In this document: positions 24,370-32,418 of the stretch, one piece after another | How positions within the stretch are numbered: the stretch's first letter is position 1 | How the letters are laid out: each line of letters starts with the position of its first letter | Assembly: GCA_017515205.1 (NCBI GenBank) | Contig: JAFWHN010000001.1 | Coordinates: 245,574-309,573 of the forward strand | Source of the DNA: Candidatus Saccharimonadota bacterium | Lineage (GTDB): Bacteria > Patescibacteriota > Saccharimonadia > Saccharimonadales > Saccharimonadaceae | Length of the DNA stretch: 64,000 nt | Direction: 5' to 3' | Position numbers and translations under genes: made by a program | Notes under the pieces: model-generated | What the model was told of the DNA's origin: nothing | What the model saw: only the letters and a program-made list of their open reading frames with translations | The model's database searches: none

Positions 24370-24732
24370 TTATTTCCCTCTATGAAAGAGATTTTTTAGG
24401 CTTCTTTTTGGATGTACTGGTTTCTGTTCAGCTTTGTAACGTCGAATCTGGCCAGTCAGTTTTGCCTCAATCAAATCCACCCCCGCAAACTCATTTGAAC
24501 ATTCGTCTCTCGCTGCTAAAACTTTACCGCCAGGAATTTCCATTGCCGCCGATACCTCATATTTTTCGTTCTTACCTTTGCCAATTTCCGCCACAATCAC
24601 CTTGCACACTACATCTTTTTTAGCATGACGTGGTAAATACCTATCTAACTTGCCAATGCGCTTCTTAGCATATTTTCTTAATGGTTCTTCTACCTTATAA
24701 CCGCTACCTGTAATTTCGATTTTATCAATCAT
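24370..24732 (-). CDS. hpf: Ribosome hibernation promoting factor / RaiA family
   Basis: This 120-residue protein binds the decoding centre of idle ribosomes. The start IEITGSGYKVEEPLRKYAKKRIGKLDRYLPRHAKKDVVCKVIV and the VDLIEAKLTGQIRRYKAEQ segment are typical of the S30Ae domain. It is the short form, without the C-terminal dimerisation domain of long HPF. GGAGGAGG precedes the ATG. It lies between serS and secA, probably in one transcript with serS. Confidence 0.9.
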   Translation of the reverse strand: MIDKIEITGSGYKVEEPLRKYAKKRIGKLDRYLPRHAKKDVVCKVIVAEIGKGKNEKYEVSAAMEIPGGKVLAARDECSNEFAGVDLIEAKLTGQIRRYKAEQKPVHPKRSLKNLFHRGK

Positions 24733-24746
24733 TTTCCTCCTCCTAA

Positions 24747-25991
24747 CTAAATTTCAGTTCTGCCGCCCATATAGGCTTGCAAAACCTTTGGCACCTTCAT
24801 TTTGCCATCTTTTTTCGCATAATTTTCAATCAAAACCACTAAAGCCCGCGCTAACGGAATCGCTGTACCGTTCAAAGTATGTACAAATTCCACCGTACCG
24901 TCTTTTCTTCGTACCCGACAATTCACTGCTCGCGCCTGAAAATCCGTGCAGTTAGAACACGAAGTAATCTCTTGATATTTTCGATTCACTGGCGACCAAT
25001 ATTCCATATCATATTTTTTTGCCGCTGGCGCGCCTAAATCTCCCGCCGCAATATTAATCACGTGATACGGAATCTCTAACCCCTGCCAAATGTCTTCCTC
25101 AATCGACAAAATTTTCTCGTGTATTTCTTTTGACTGTTCTGGCAAACAGAATGCATACATCTCTAGTTTATTAAATTGATGCACTCTGAATAGACCGCGT
25201 GTATATTTACCGTAAGCTCCTGCTTCCTTTCTAAAGCAAGCCGAATATCCTGCATAGAAAATCGGCAGATTATCTTCATCAATGATTTCATCCATATGAT
25301 ACCCAGTTAAAGGCATCTCTGCCGTTGCAATCATCGCCAAATCTTCGCCTTCAATATAATATTCATCCGACTGGTCTGAAGTTCGCGGGTTAAAACCACA
25401 GCCCTCTAACACTCTAGAAGATACCATATCTGGCACTGTCATAAAAGTAAAACCATGTTCTAATACTTTCGAAAGTCCATATTGTAAAAGCGCATTTTCT
25501 AGAAGCGCCAAATCACCTTTCAAATAGTAAAACTTAGCTCCTGCAACTTTCGCACCACGTTCAAAATCCACCCAATCCCGACTCGTAGCATAATCCAAAT
25601 GGTCTACCCCAGTCTTATGATTATCGCCCCATTTCTTCACTTCCTTCGAGCATTCCTCACCGCCTAACGGCACGTCATCAAAAATCACGTTTGGGATCGT
25701 TTTAACAATACTATTTAACTTTTCCTCAATCGAAGATAGCGCCTGCTCTTTTGCCGACAAATCTTCCTTGATTTTTTTACCTTTTTTGATTAACTCATCT
25801 GATGGTTTGCCACCCTTCATCTTTGACGCCACTTCATTTCGCACTCGCCTCAGTTCTTCCACTTCAGCAAGAGCAGTTTTTCTTTCGTCGTCTAGACGCA
25901 CTACCTCAGTTACGTCAATTTTATAACCTTTTTCCTTGGCTGATTTTTTTACCAGCTCCAAGTTTTCACGAATAAATTTCACATCTAACAT
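24747..25991 (-). CDS. serS: Seryl-tRNA synthetase
   Basis: A class II synthetase of 414 residues that charges tRNA-Ser. The N-terminal coiled-coil arm (about residues 25-105) that grips the long variable arm of tRNA-Ser is present. Class II motifs follow: the motif 2 region ACFRKEAGAYGKYTRGLFRVHQFNKLEM, and motif 3 LNGTAIPLARALVVLIENYA. The -10 box ends 9 nt before the ATG, so any leader is very short, although GGA is present. Confidence 0.96.
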   Translation of the reverse strand: MLDVKFIRENLELVKKSAKEKGYKIDVTEVVRLDDERKTALAEVEELRRVRNEVASKMKGGKPSDELIKKGKKIKEDLSAKEQALSSIEEKLNSIVKTIPNVIFDDVPLGGEECSKEVKKWGDNHKTGVDHLDYATSRDWVDFERGAKVAGAKFYYLKGDLALLENALLQYGLSKVLEHGFTFMTVPDMVSSRVLEGCGFNPRTSDQSDEYYIEGEDLAMIATAEMPLTGYHMDEIIDEDNLPIFYAGYSACFRKEAGAYGKYTRGLFRVHQFNKLEMYAFCLPEQSKEIHEKILSIEEDIWQGLEIPYHVINIAAGDLGAPAAKKYDMEYWSPVNRKYQEITSCSNCTDFQARAVNCRVRRKDGTVEFVHTLNGTAIPLARALVVLIENYAKKDGKMKVPKVLQAYMGGRTEI

Positions 25992-26001
25992 ATTAAATCC
26001 A

Positions 26002-26739
26002 TTATATCACCAAATCTAGTTTTGCCCAATCTTTTAGCGTCAAATCACCAGGTCTAGCATTTAAATCCAGTTTCAAATCAGCAAAAATCTTTTCTAACTC
26101 CTCTTTCGATTTTAAGCCAGTCAAATTATGAATTAACTTCTTCCGTGGAGCTTTAAAACCTTCTTTGACTAAATCAAACACCTTATTATCCACCACTGGT
26201 TTCGAAAAAGGCTCCATAACCACCACCTCAGAATTCACTTTTGGCGGTGGTGTAAATTCGGCTGCTTTTACCACAGGACCCACAAATACATTGGCTCTGT
26301 TTTTCACAAACAGCGAAAGCAATGTCTCTTTTTTAGACGTAATCCGTTCTGCAACTTCTTTTTGTACCAACAAAACTATACGTTCCGGCAAAACCGGTAA
26401 ATCTAGCATCTTTTCTATAATAGGCGACGTAATATAATATGGTATATTGCCCGCTACCACATATGGCGCTTTAACTCCATTAAAATCATACTTTAAAATA
26501 TCCTGCGTAACCACTGTTAGATTTTTCCCAGGAAACGAAGCAGGCAATTTCTGCGCCAAATCTTTATCATATTCCACCGCAATCACCTTATCAAAACGTT
26601 TTAAAAGCGAAGCAGTTAAAAATCCTAAACCTGGGCCAATCTCTAAACAAAGTGGCCCATCGCCAGCCAAATCCGCAATCTCCTCTAAGACTGTCCGGTT
26701 TTTTAACCAATGCTGTCCTAGTGACTTATTATTTTTCAT
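26002..26739 (-). CDS. rsmA: 16S rRNA adenine dimethyltransferase RsmA (KsgA)
   Basis: RsmA dimethylates two adjacent adenines in helix 45 of 16S rRNA. The 245-residue protein starts NNKSLGQHWLKN, has the SAM-binding LEIGPGLGFLTASLL, and the catalytic NIPYYITSPIIEKML motif (a variant of NLPYNISTP). The C-terminal domain has FTPPPKVNSEVV and FKAPRKKLIHNL. The gene lies 6 nt after the YabE-like gene, as in Bacillus where yabE, rnmV and ksgA are neighbours. A second, more divergent relative is at 33876-34463. Confidence 0.94.
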   Translation of the reverse strand: MKNNKSLGQHWLKNRTVLEEIADLAGDGPLCLEIGPGLGFLTASLLKRFDKVIAVEYDKDLAQKLPASFPGKNLTVVTQDILKYDFNGVKAPYVVAGNIPYYITSPIIEKMLDLPVLPERIVLLVQKEVAERITSKKETLLSLFVKNRANVFVGPVVKAAEFTPPPKVNSEVVVMEPFSKPVVDNKVFDLVKEGFKAPRKKLIHNLTGLKSKEELEKIFADLKLDLNARPGDLTLKDWAKLDLVI

Positions 26740-26745
26740 TAGTCT

Positions 26746-27816
26746 CTAAATCCCATCATGGTTAGACCAATCCGTCGCGAGGTCAAACTGCTCTGGATTC
26801 CCCGCCGCAAATCCACCAGTATCATAAACTTTGCCCTTACCAAGCGATGTTTCTACCACTGAACATCTCGGATAACGTTGCAAATTCGCCGCTACCAAAA
26901 TATAGCCATCCTGATCCACTTTTGCACCATCCGCTCTCACTGAATAACTTTTACCACCACAGTAATGCATCACCACTCTCATATTCAGATCATAATACGT
27001 CTCCTGCCGAAGCACTGTCGAACCGTCTTTTTTCTTCACCGTATAATAATTTCTGCCCATACCGACTGTCAAAGGATGTCTCTCAATTTCGCTTGCACCC
27101 ACCGCCACTATTCTGCTAACTGGCTTACGGATGATTTCCTCATTCACCAATTCTCGTGATACCTCTTTACCATCTTTATATAGTACATTATACGAGAGCC
27201 TCTTTGTTCCAACTTCACCTAGCTGCCTTACTTCGGATACTCCAGGTTTCAAATCATAATCTTTGATCTCCTCTTCCCCAAACGGAATCTCCTCATCCAC
27301 CGTCAGAACTCGGCCACCATTCCGCGTTATCTCATAAATCGTCACTGGCCCCACCTCTAGAAAATTCGTATTCGTGGCAACCTTAATTTCATCTCCATCA
27401 TAAACAGTTAATCCCGCTTCCTCCGCTATCGTTTTAGCGTCAAAACTTGCCGACATCAAGTATTTTTCGTTTAAACCATCTCTTACAATCACCGGTCTTG
27501 CACGATAAATATTAATGAAAAAATTATTCGCATTGATTTCTGAATCCACTGCTGGGTCCACAATATCCCCCGCATTCACCGTAATATTCGCCCTTTCCAA
27601 AGCCTCACCCACCGTTTTCGCCTCTGTTCTGACAGTCAAACGCACTCCATCATCAAAAAAAGTCACATAATTTGGCTCATCAATATTCTGAGTAGAAACC
27701 TCGTCATCACCCCTTGCAAAAGTAGCACGTGTCGCCACGCTCATTAAAGAAGCGACAAAAACAATCAAAATAAAACCAAATGCCAAAAGTAAAGTCCACA
27801 TGAACTTCTTACTCAT
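26746..27816 (-). CDS. YabE-like secreted protein (DUF348-G5-3D domains)
   Basis: A membrane-anchored extracellular protein of 356 residues. One N-terminal transmembrane helix (about residues 7-28) is followed by two DUF348 ubiquitin-like units (RTEAKTVGEALERANI; ...TIAEEAGLTVYDGDEI), a G5 domain (about residues 180-255) and a C-terminal 3D domain with GKVYDTGGFA and DLATDWS (catalytic-type aspartates). Relatives (YabE, Rpf-like proteins) remodel peptidoglycan; the exact reaction here is inferred. An upstream in-frame ATG lies inside the promoter; TATAAT ends 6 nt before the ATG at 27816, which decides the start and predicts a leaderless mRNA. Confidence 0.88.
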   Translation of the reverse strand: MSKKFMWTLLLAFGFILIVFVASLMSVATRATFARGDDEVSTQNIDEPNYVTFFDDGVRLTVRTEAKTVGEALERANITVNAGDIVDPAVDSEINANNFFINIYRARPVIVRDGLNEKYLMSASFDAKTIAEEAGLTVYDGDEIKVATNTNFLEVGPVTIYEITRNGGRVLTVDEEIPFGEEEIKDYDLKPGVSEVRQLGEVGTKRLSYNVLYKDGKEVSRELVNEEIIRKPVSRIVAVGASEIERHPLTVGMGRNYYTVKKKDGSTVLRQETYYDLNMRVVMHYCGGKSYSVRADGAKVDQDGYILVAANLQRYPRCSVVETSLGKGKVYDTGGFAAGNPEQFDLATDWSNHDGI

Positions 27817-27822
27817 AATAGA

Positions 27823-27828
27823 ATTATA
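27823..27828 (-). promoter_or_regulatory. -10 box of the YabE-like gene, leaderless spacing
   Basis: TGGTATAAT ending 6 nt before the chosen ATG. It falls inside the longer open frame, which rules out the upstream start. Confidence 0.7.
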
Positions 27829-27870
27829 CCATAAAACCACTAAAAAATAAAGAAAAAGCTTAAACTAAAC

Positions 27871-27894
27871 AAAAATCCGCATCGACTGCGGATT
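27871..27894 (-). terminator. Terminator of the second candidate small RNA
   Basis: AATCCGCA GTCGA TGCGGATT followed by TTTG on the minus strand. Confidence 0.75.
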
Positions 27895-28038
27895 CTTACA
27901 AACAATTCCTAGGTGGGTCAAAACAACTAACCAAAACAGCTCCAAACTCTCCACCCTTTTACCAACCATCTATTCAACGGCTAGCAAGACACATCCTCCG
28001 GTTCAGACTACTTTCAACGTCGGACTCAGCCCAAACCT
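27872..28038 (-). ncRNA. Candidate small RNA, about 165 nt, unknown class
   Basis: The 370-nt gap has no plausible gene. On the minus strand a promoter (TTGACA, 16 bp, TAAAAT; 28072-28045) and an intrinsic terminator (27894-27871) bound about 165 nt. The predicted RNA begins near GAAATTAGGTTTGGGCTGAG and contains CTGAACCGGAGGATG, which superficially recalls the SRP RNA tip but lacks its invariant loop. GGCT/AGCC could close the 5' half. No family is assigned. Confidence 0.5.
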
Positions 28039-28044
28039 AATTTC

Positions 28045-28072
28045 ATTTTAGCATAGGCACGATTTCTGTCAA
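28045..28072 (-). promoter_or_regulatory. Promoter of the second candidate small RNA
   Basis: TTGACA (28072-28067) and TGCTAAAAT (hexamer 28050-28045) with a 16-bp spacer. Confidence 0.7.
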
Positions 28073-28153
28073 CCTTGTTTTTTCAAAATTTTTATGTTAT
28101 AACAAAAATTTACCAAAACAGGGGTAAAAACCCAAAAACCGAACAAAAAATCC

Positions 28154-28183
28154 TTGACAATAACGAAAAACTTATGATAATAT
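28154..28183 (+). promoter_or_regulatory. Promoter of the CPTC/DsbA-like pair
   Basis: TTGACA (28154-28159) and TAATAT (28178-28183, 18-bp spacer) or GATAAT (28176-28181, 16 bp). The ATG follows after 6 or 8 nt, so the mRNA is near leaderless. Confidence 0.65.
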
Positions 28184-28189
28184 ATACAC

Positions 28190-28807
28190 ATGAATTGGAG
28201 GAAATGGCTAGACGAATTTGTTTTAGCAGGTAAAGGTATTTTACTTGCCACTAAAGAAAAACGTTTTTGGTATGGTTTTATACCTAGTTTTCTCTTCTTC
28301 GGCACGCTCATGAATATGCTTTCTGGTGGCCTTACTAAATTCGAAATGATGGGTATCCTTGGCTTTCCTCAAAACCTCCAAATCCCTCTACAGAGTTTCC
28401 TCTCGGTATTTGGCGTCAATCAACCTTTTCTCGATTGGTTGCCTATTTTTGCAATTTCAATCCTCCAGGGTATTCTCATTGGCCTAATTGTCTTCCTTTG
28501 GAGCAAAAAACGCCAAAACACCGATTCTAGCAATTCTGCCAACCTTGAAAAAGCCGGCATCATCACCGGTTTAATCGCTCTAGGTGCTGGTTGCCCTACT
28601 TGCGGTGTCACTCTTCTTACTCCCCTCATTGGTGCAATCTTTTCCACCGGTGGACTTGCTATTACTGGCACCGTTTCTATCATAGTCACCTGGCTCGCCA
28701 TTATCATTGCGATTTTGTCATTAAAACGTCTCGGAGAAGAAACATATGTTACAATAGTAAATGAAAAATACTTACAGAAAAAGGAGTCTCGTGAAAAACG
28801 CACTTAG
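28190..28807 (+). CDS. Integral membrane protein with an intramembrane CPTC pair
   Basis: This 205-residue membrane protein of unknown family has about four hydrophobic helices (roughly residues 27-45, 83-104, 122-150, 155-175). The third contains GAGCPTCG with C135 and C138, a CXXC pair at or within the membrane. The downstream gene, overlapping by 17 nt, is a DsbA-like thiol oxidoreductase with CPYC. The pairing suggests that this protein passes electrons to or from the DsbA-like partner, as DsbB or VKOR do elsewhere; it resembles neither in sequence. This role is inferred from context only. Confidence 0.75.
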   Translation: MNWRKWLDEFVLAGKGILLATKEKRFWYGFIPSFLFFGTLMNMLSGGLTKFEMMGILGFPQNLQIPLQSFLSVFGVNQPFLDWLPIFAISILQGILIGLIVFLWSKKRQNTDSSNSANLEKAGIITGLIALGAGCPTCGVTLLTPLIGAIFSTGGLAITGTVSIIVTWLAIIIAILSLKRLGEETYVTIVNEKYLQKKESREKRT

Positions 28808-29486
28808 AATCATCGGCATCATTACTATTATCGCAGTTATCATTGCTGCCATTATTGCTAGCACTACCGCTAAACCTTCAAATTCTGACAAAGTCTGGGA
28901 TGAGCAAATGACTGTCGGTAATCTCGAAGCAAAAAACTACTTTATTATTTATTCTGATTTAGTTTGCCCATATTGTGTTGCCTTCGAAAACGCTATTGTA
29001 GAAAATGAAGCAGAATTTAAAGAATACATCGAAGAAAACGATATTCTCATTGAAGTCCGTGTTTCAGACTTCCTTTACGAATATGGCCAGGCCAACCCTC
29101 CTCATTCTCGTTACTCCGCCATCGCCACTTATTGCGCTAAAAACGAAGGCAAATTCTGGGACTATTACGACGCAGCCATTACCGCCGTTTGGAACGACTT
29201 CTTTGCCTCCGATGGCAAATCCGCCCTTAGTAAAATGGCCAAACTCGAACCAGATTATTGGACTAAAATCGGTAAGCAAATCGGCTTAGGTGAAAGTTTC
29301 GAAAAATGCGTCGAAACTCAAGCTCCGCTCGATGAAGTTAAACAAAACGCCAAAAAAAGCGCCCAACTCATCGATGGCATGCCATTCTTTAAATTTAACA
29401 ACTACACAAATTCTGGCTTTGATCTCGGCTGGGGTTGGGATTACGTCAAAGCCTACTTTGAAGCTGGCCTAGAAAGCGCCAAATAA
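28791..29486 (+). CDS. Membrane-anchored DsbA-like thiol oxidoreductase
   Basis: A 231-residue thioredoxin-fold protein, anchored by one N-terminal helix (about residues 5-26) with the domain outside the cell. The active site is C59-PY-C62 in YSDLVCPYCVAFENA, close to the CPHC/CPYC of the DsbA group. The C-terminal half has the helical insertion and IDGMPFFKFNNY, with the cis-proline before FF. I prefer the GTG at 28791, which has AGGAG 6 nt upstream. An in-frame ATG at 28761 has none. It probably forms or repairs disulfides in exported proteins. The gene stops 2 nt before the convergent rarA stop. Confidence 0.86.
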   Translation: MKNALRIIGIITIIAVIIAAIIASTTAKPSNSDKVWDEQMTVGNLEAKNYFIIYSDLVCPYCVAFENAIVENEAEFKEYIEENDILIEVRVSDFLYEYGQANPPHSRYSAIATYCAKNEGKFWDYYDAAITAVWNDFFASDGKSALSKMAKLEPDYWTKIGKQIGLGESFEKCVETQAPLDEVKQNAKKSAQLIDGMPFFKFNNYTNSGFDLGWGWDYVKAYFEAGLESAK

Positions 29487-29488
29487 TA

Positions 29489-30673
29489 CTATTCAGTTGA
29501 TTTCCAAATTTTCTCGTTTTTAATACTATCTGGCAAGTAATTCTTGTCAAGATGGAATCCAGACTCCCATTTTTGACCCTTACCATAGCCTAAATCTTTC
29601 ATCAATTTCGTTGGTGCATTTCTCAGCCAAACTGGTACTGGCTCACCCATCGTTTTCCTTGCCACTTCGAGCGCCTTATACCACGCATCTGCCGAATCAC
29701 GATTCTTCTTGGATTTAGATAGCGCAATACAAGTATGCGCCAAAATTAACCCAGACTCCGGCATACCTACTCTCTCCACTGCCTGGAAACACGCCGTCGC
29801 AAGGGAAAGCGCCCCGTTTCCAGCTAGCCCAATATCCTCTGAAGCAAAAATCACCATCCGTCTAGCAATAAACTTCGGATCTTCACCCGCCTCCACCATC
29901 CGCGCCAGATAGTAAAGCGCTGCATCCGTATCCGATCCTCGCATCGACTTTATAAATGCTGAAATCGTATCGTAATGATTATCGCCTTTTTTATCATAGC
30001 CCGGCATCTTTTTCCCAGCTGCCTCAATCACCACATCCTTATTGACTTCATCAGCTAGCGACAATGCCAGTTCCAAGTCACCTAGCGCCGTTCTAGCGTC
30101 TCCACCAGAAAGCTCTGCAATATAATCTAAAGCTTCTTTTTTAACTCTCTTGGTGGCTTTTTCCTCCTTAACCGCTCTCTTCAAAACTTCTAAAATCGCC
30201 TCCTTAGATAATGGTGCCACCAATACCACTCTAGACCGACTCAAAAGTGGCGAAATTACTTCAAACGATGGATTTTCGGTCGTCGCTCCAATTAGCGTAA
30301 TTAACCCCGACTCCACATGCGGCAAAAACGCATCTTGTTGTGCTTTATTAAAACGATGGATTTCATCCACAAATAGCACCGTTCGCGTTTTCAGATTCCA
30401 GTTTAACTTCGCTCGCTTTACTACTTCCTCAACGTCTTTTTTACCCGCCGTCACTGCTGATATTTCTACGAAATCCGCCTTAAACTCATGCGCCAAAATC
30501 CGCGCCAAAGTCGTTTTACCAGTGCCAGGTGGCCCCCAAAAAATCAAATTCACCGGTTCACCCTTTTTCACGATTTCCGTCAAAATCTTACCCTCACCGA
30601 TAATCTCATCCTGGCCCAGAACTTCTGATAATTTCTTCGGTCGCATCCTCTCCGCTAAAGGCACTCTATTCAT
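29489..30673 (-). CDS. rarA: Replication-associated recombination ATPase RarA
   Basis: RarA/MgsA (394 residues) is an AAA+ clamp-loader-like ATPase that acts at stalled forks. It has PLAERMRPKKLSEVLGQDEI, Walker A GPPGTGKTTLARILA, Walker B TVLFVDEIHRFNKAQQDAFLP, sensor 1 GATTENPSFEV and the C-terminal domain with RGSDTDAALYYLARMVEAGEDPKFIARR and a terminal WNHDKNYLP-like segment. The length is slightly short. A TATATAGT-rich region upstream serves as promoter. Confidence 0.94.
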   Translation of the reverse strand: MNRVPLAERMRPKKLSEVLGQDEIIGEGKILTEIVKKGEPVNLIFWGPPGTGKTTLARILAHEFKADFVEISAVTAGKKDVEEVVKRAKLNWNLKTRTVLFVDEIHRFNKAQQDAFLPHVESGLITLIGATTENPSFEVISPLLSRSRVVLVAPLSKEAILEVLKRAVKEEKATKRVKKEALDYIAELSGGDARTALGDLELALSLADEVNKDVVIEAAGKKMPGYDKKGDNHYDTISAFIKSMRGSDTDAALYYLARMVEAGEDPKFIARRMVIFASEDIGLAGNGALSLATACFQAVERVGMPESGLILAHTCIALSKSKKNRDSADAWYKALEVARKTMGEPVPVWLRNAPTKLMKDLGYGKGQKWESGFHLDKNYLPDSIKNEKIWKSTE

Positions 30674-30750
30674 ATCATATATTATATAGTATTTTATTAT
30701 TTTTGAAATTATTTATGGTATAATGATAGCAATATAACAAAGGAGTTTAA

Positions 30751-31209
30751 ATGAACGATTCACTAAATAGTCTTATGAATCAAATGACAAACCAAATGAA
30801 TACTAGCATGAGCAATAGCACCGGCGCTATGCAAGGTATCTTAATTTGGACCATCGTAGCCACCGTTCTTGCTATCCTCGGTTCAATTTTCATTTATTTC
30901 ATGTTTATCAAATCTAAATCTGATTTCAAAGGCGGTCTCAAGACTCTCCATGATTATCTTTCTGGCGATATCATTCATATTGAGTCACTTGCCAAAATGT
31001 TCTACTACACTGCTCTTATTTATGTAGTACTTACCTCAATTAATTCCCTCATCGAAATCGGCATCACCGGTTCTAATGTGGGCATGTGCATTGTTTCATT
31101 CTTCTTCCAATTACTACTTGGGCCAGTGGTAGTACGCTTCATTTTCGAAATCGTCATGATGTTCATCCGCATTTGGAAGAACACCGACACTATGGCTAAA
31201 AAGAAATAA
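30751..31209 (+). CDS. Small integral membrane protein, perhaps DUF4282-like
   Basis: The 152-residue protein has a Met/Asn-rich N-terminus, one helix at about 28-52 (ILIWTIVATVLAILGSIFIYFMF) and two more (about 85-105 and 112-140). The last, LLLGPVVVRFIFEIVMMFIRIW, resembles the end of DUF4282 membrane proteins; this is recall, not a search. AAAGGAG precedes the ATG and TGGTATAAT lies 30 nt upstream. A terminator follows, so it is transcribed alone. Function unknown. Confidence 0.7.
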   Translation: MNDSLNSLMNQMTNQMNTSMSNSTGAMQGILIWTIVATVLAILGSIFIYFMFIKSKSDFKGGLKTLHDYLSGDIIHIESLAKMFYYTALIYVVLTSINSLIEIGITGSNVGMCIVSFFFQLLLGPVVVRFIFEIVMMFIRIWKNTDTMAKKK

Positions 31210-31224
31210 ATCGATTCCTCAAAA

Positions 31225-31249
31225 TCCCCTCTCACGAGGGGATTTTTTT
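31225..31249 (+). terminator. Terminator after the small membrane protein
   Basis: CCCCTC TCAC GAGGGG followed by ATTTTTTT. Confidence 0.88.
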
Positions 31250-31293
31250 ATTTCTAAAACAGTATATAATATATATTATATACAGGAGGAGTT

Positions 31294-32058
31294 ATGTTAT
31301 TACCAAACGAAATTGCCAAAAAGTCCATCAAAACCGGAAAGGCCAAAGCCGCCCTACCAGCCTGGAAAATGTTACTACTCGGTGCTTTTGCCGGCGCTTT
31401 TATCGCACTCGCTGGCGTTGGCGCCACTTTTGGCAATACCTACGGCGGCAAAATCGTCAGCGCCTGTATTTTCCCCGTCGGGCTCATTATGGTAGTCATC
31501 GCCGGTAGTGAACTTTTCACTGGCAATAACCTTATGATCACTTCTCTACTCAAAAAAGAAATCACACTCGGAAAACTATTAAAAAACTGGGGGCTAGTCT
31601 TTCTCGGCAACTTTATCGGCGCTTTAATTATCACACTTCTAGTAGTTTTTAGCGGGCTATTCGACGGCATTGCAGATTCAGTCATTAATACTGCAGCCGC
31701 CAAAGCCAATCTAAGTTTCTTCGAGGCTCTCTTTCGCGGCATTCTTTGTAATTTTCTCGTCTGTATCGCAGTTTGGATGTCCTTTGGTGCAGAAACAATT
31801 TCAGGCAAAATCCTTGCCATCTTCGGTCCCATCATGCTCTTTGTATTCTGCGGTTTCGAACACTCCGTGGCTAATATGTTTTACGGTCCAGCTGGCATCC
31901 TTGTCGCAGCAAAAAACGGCATCGAATTAGAAAGCCTCAATTTCGGAACATTCCTAGTCAACAATCTCCTGCCAGTCACTCTCGGGAACATCATCGGCGG
32001 TGCAGGGCTAGTCAGCTGTGGTTATTATCTCGCTTTCCTAAAAAACAGCAAAAAATAG
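31294..32058 (+). CDS. Formate/nitrite transporter (FNT) family channel
   Basis: A 254-residue pentameric channel of the FocA/NirC family with six membrane helices. The N-terminal LLLGAFAGAFIALAGVG, the FTGNN motif in GSELFTGNNLMITSLL, and the GFEHSVANMFY motif with the central histidine are characteristic. It could carry formate, nitrite, lactate or hydrosulfide; the sequence does not decide. GGAGGAG precedes the ATG, below an AT-rich promoter region. For a fermenting parasite, weak-acid export is the likeliest use, an inference. Confidence 0.92.
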   Translation: MLLPNEIAKKSIKTGKAKAALPAWKMLLLGAFAGAFIALAGVGATFGNTYGGKIVSACIFPVGLIMVVIAGSELFTGNNLMITSLLKKEITLGKLLKNWGLVFLGNFIGALIITLLVVFSGLFDGIADSVINTAAAKANLSFFEALFRGILCNFLVCIAVWMSFGAETISGKILAIFGPIMLFVFCGFEHSVANMFYGPAGILVAAKNGIELESLNFGTFLVNNLLPVTLGNIIGGAGLVSCGYYLAFLKNSKK

Positions 32059-32063
32059 CGAGT

Positions 32064-32146
32064 AAGATTTTTGCTTCGCAAAAATCTGCCTCACCTGCGG
32101 TTGCTCAAAAAATCCAAAGCAAGCTTTGGATTTTTATTCGCAACCT
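32064..32146. repeat. Tandem long hairpins after the FNT gene
   Basis: Two strong inverted repeats follow the FNT stop: AGATTTTTGC-TTCG-GCAAAAATCT-type (32068-32090) and AAAATCCAAAGC-AA-GCTTTGGATTTT (32108-32134). The second lies inside another pair, GGTTGC (32100-32105) with GCAACC (32140-32145). At least one could serve as terminator for FNT, but the compound arrangement is more elaborate than needed. Confidence 0.6.
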
Positions 32147-32176
32147 TGGTGAGTCGGGAGGGAGTCGAACCCTCGA
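32147..32176 (-). repeat. Duplicated 3' end of tRNA-Lys
   Basis: Thirty bases identical to the T-arm, acceptor 3' strand and CCA of the tRNA-Lys gene recur here, 80 bp away and in the same orientation. The upstream part is not tRNA-like. Partial tRNA 3' ends like this are typical of recombination at an attachment site, or of local duplication. Confidence 0.8.
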
Positions 32177-32199
32177 TTCGAAGAACGAGGGTTCCCAAC

Positions 32200-32220
32200 A
32201 AAAAATGCCCCGATGGAGCA
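32200..32220 (-). terminator. Terminator of the tRNA cluster
   Basis: TGCTCC ATC GGGGCA followed by TTTTTTG on the minus strand, just after tRNA-Lys. Confidence 0.72.
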
Positions 32221-32226
32221 AATTCG

Positions 32227-32303
32227 TGGTGAGTCGGGAGGGAGTCGAACCCTCGACACCGGGCTTAAAAGGCCCGTGCTCTAACCAGCTGAGCTACCGA
32301 CCC
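32227..32303 (-). tRNA. tRNA-Lys (anticodon TTT)
   Basis: The minus strand folds as a full cloverleaf: acceptor GGGTCGG/CCGACTC (one G-U pair), D-arm GCTCAGCTGGTTAGAGC, anticodon stem CGGGC/GCCCG with loop CTTTTAA, T-arm GAGGGTTCGACTCCCTC, and an encoded CCA. Last of three tRNA genes in one transcript. Confidence 0.95.
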
Positions 32304-32313
32304 AAATTGTTAA

Positions 32314-32390
32314 TGGTGGGCGATACAGGAGTTGAACCTGTGACCTTATCTACGTCAAAGATACGCTCTAGCCAGCTGAGCTAACCGCCC
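32314..32390 (-). tRNA. tRNA-Val (anticodon GAC)
   Basis: Acceptor GGGCGGT/ATCGCCC, anticodon stem TATCT/AGATA with loop TTGACGT, T-arm with GGTTCAACTCC and an encoded CCA. It reads GUC and GUU valine codons. Confidence 0.95.
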
Positions 32391-32418
32391 GCACGTAGCT
32401 GTCCGCCCTGTAAACACA

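Noticed and set aside
27872..28038. SRP RNA in the gap before the CPTC gene
   Set aside because: CCGGAGGA is close to the SRP tip, but the conserved GTCAGG...GGAAGGAAGCAG loop is not present.
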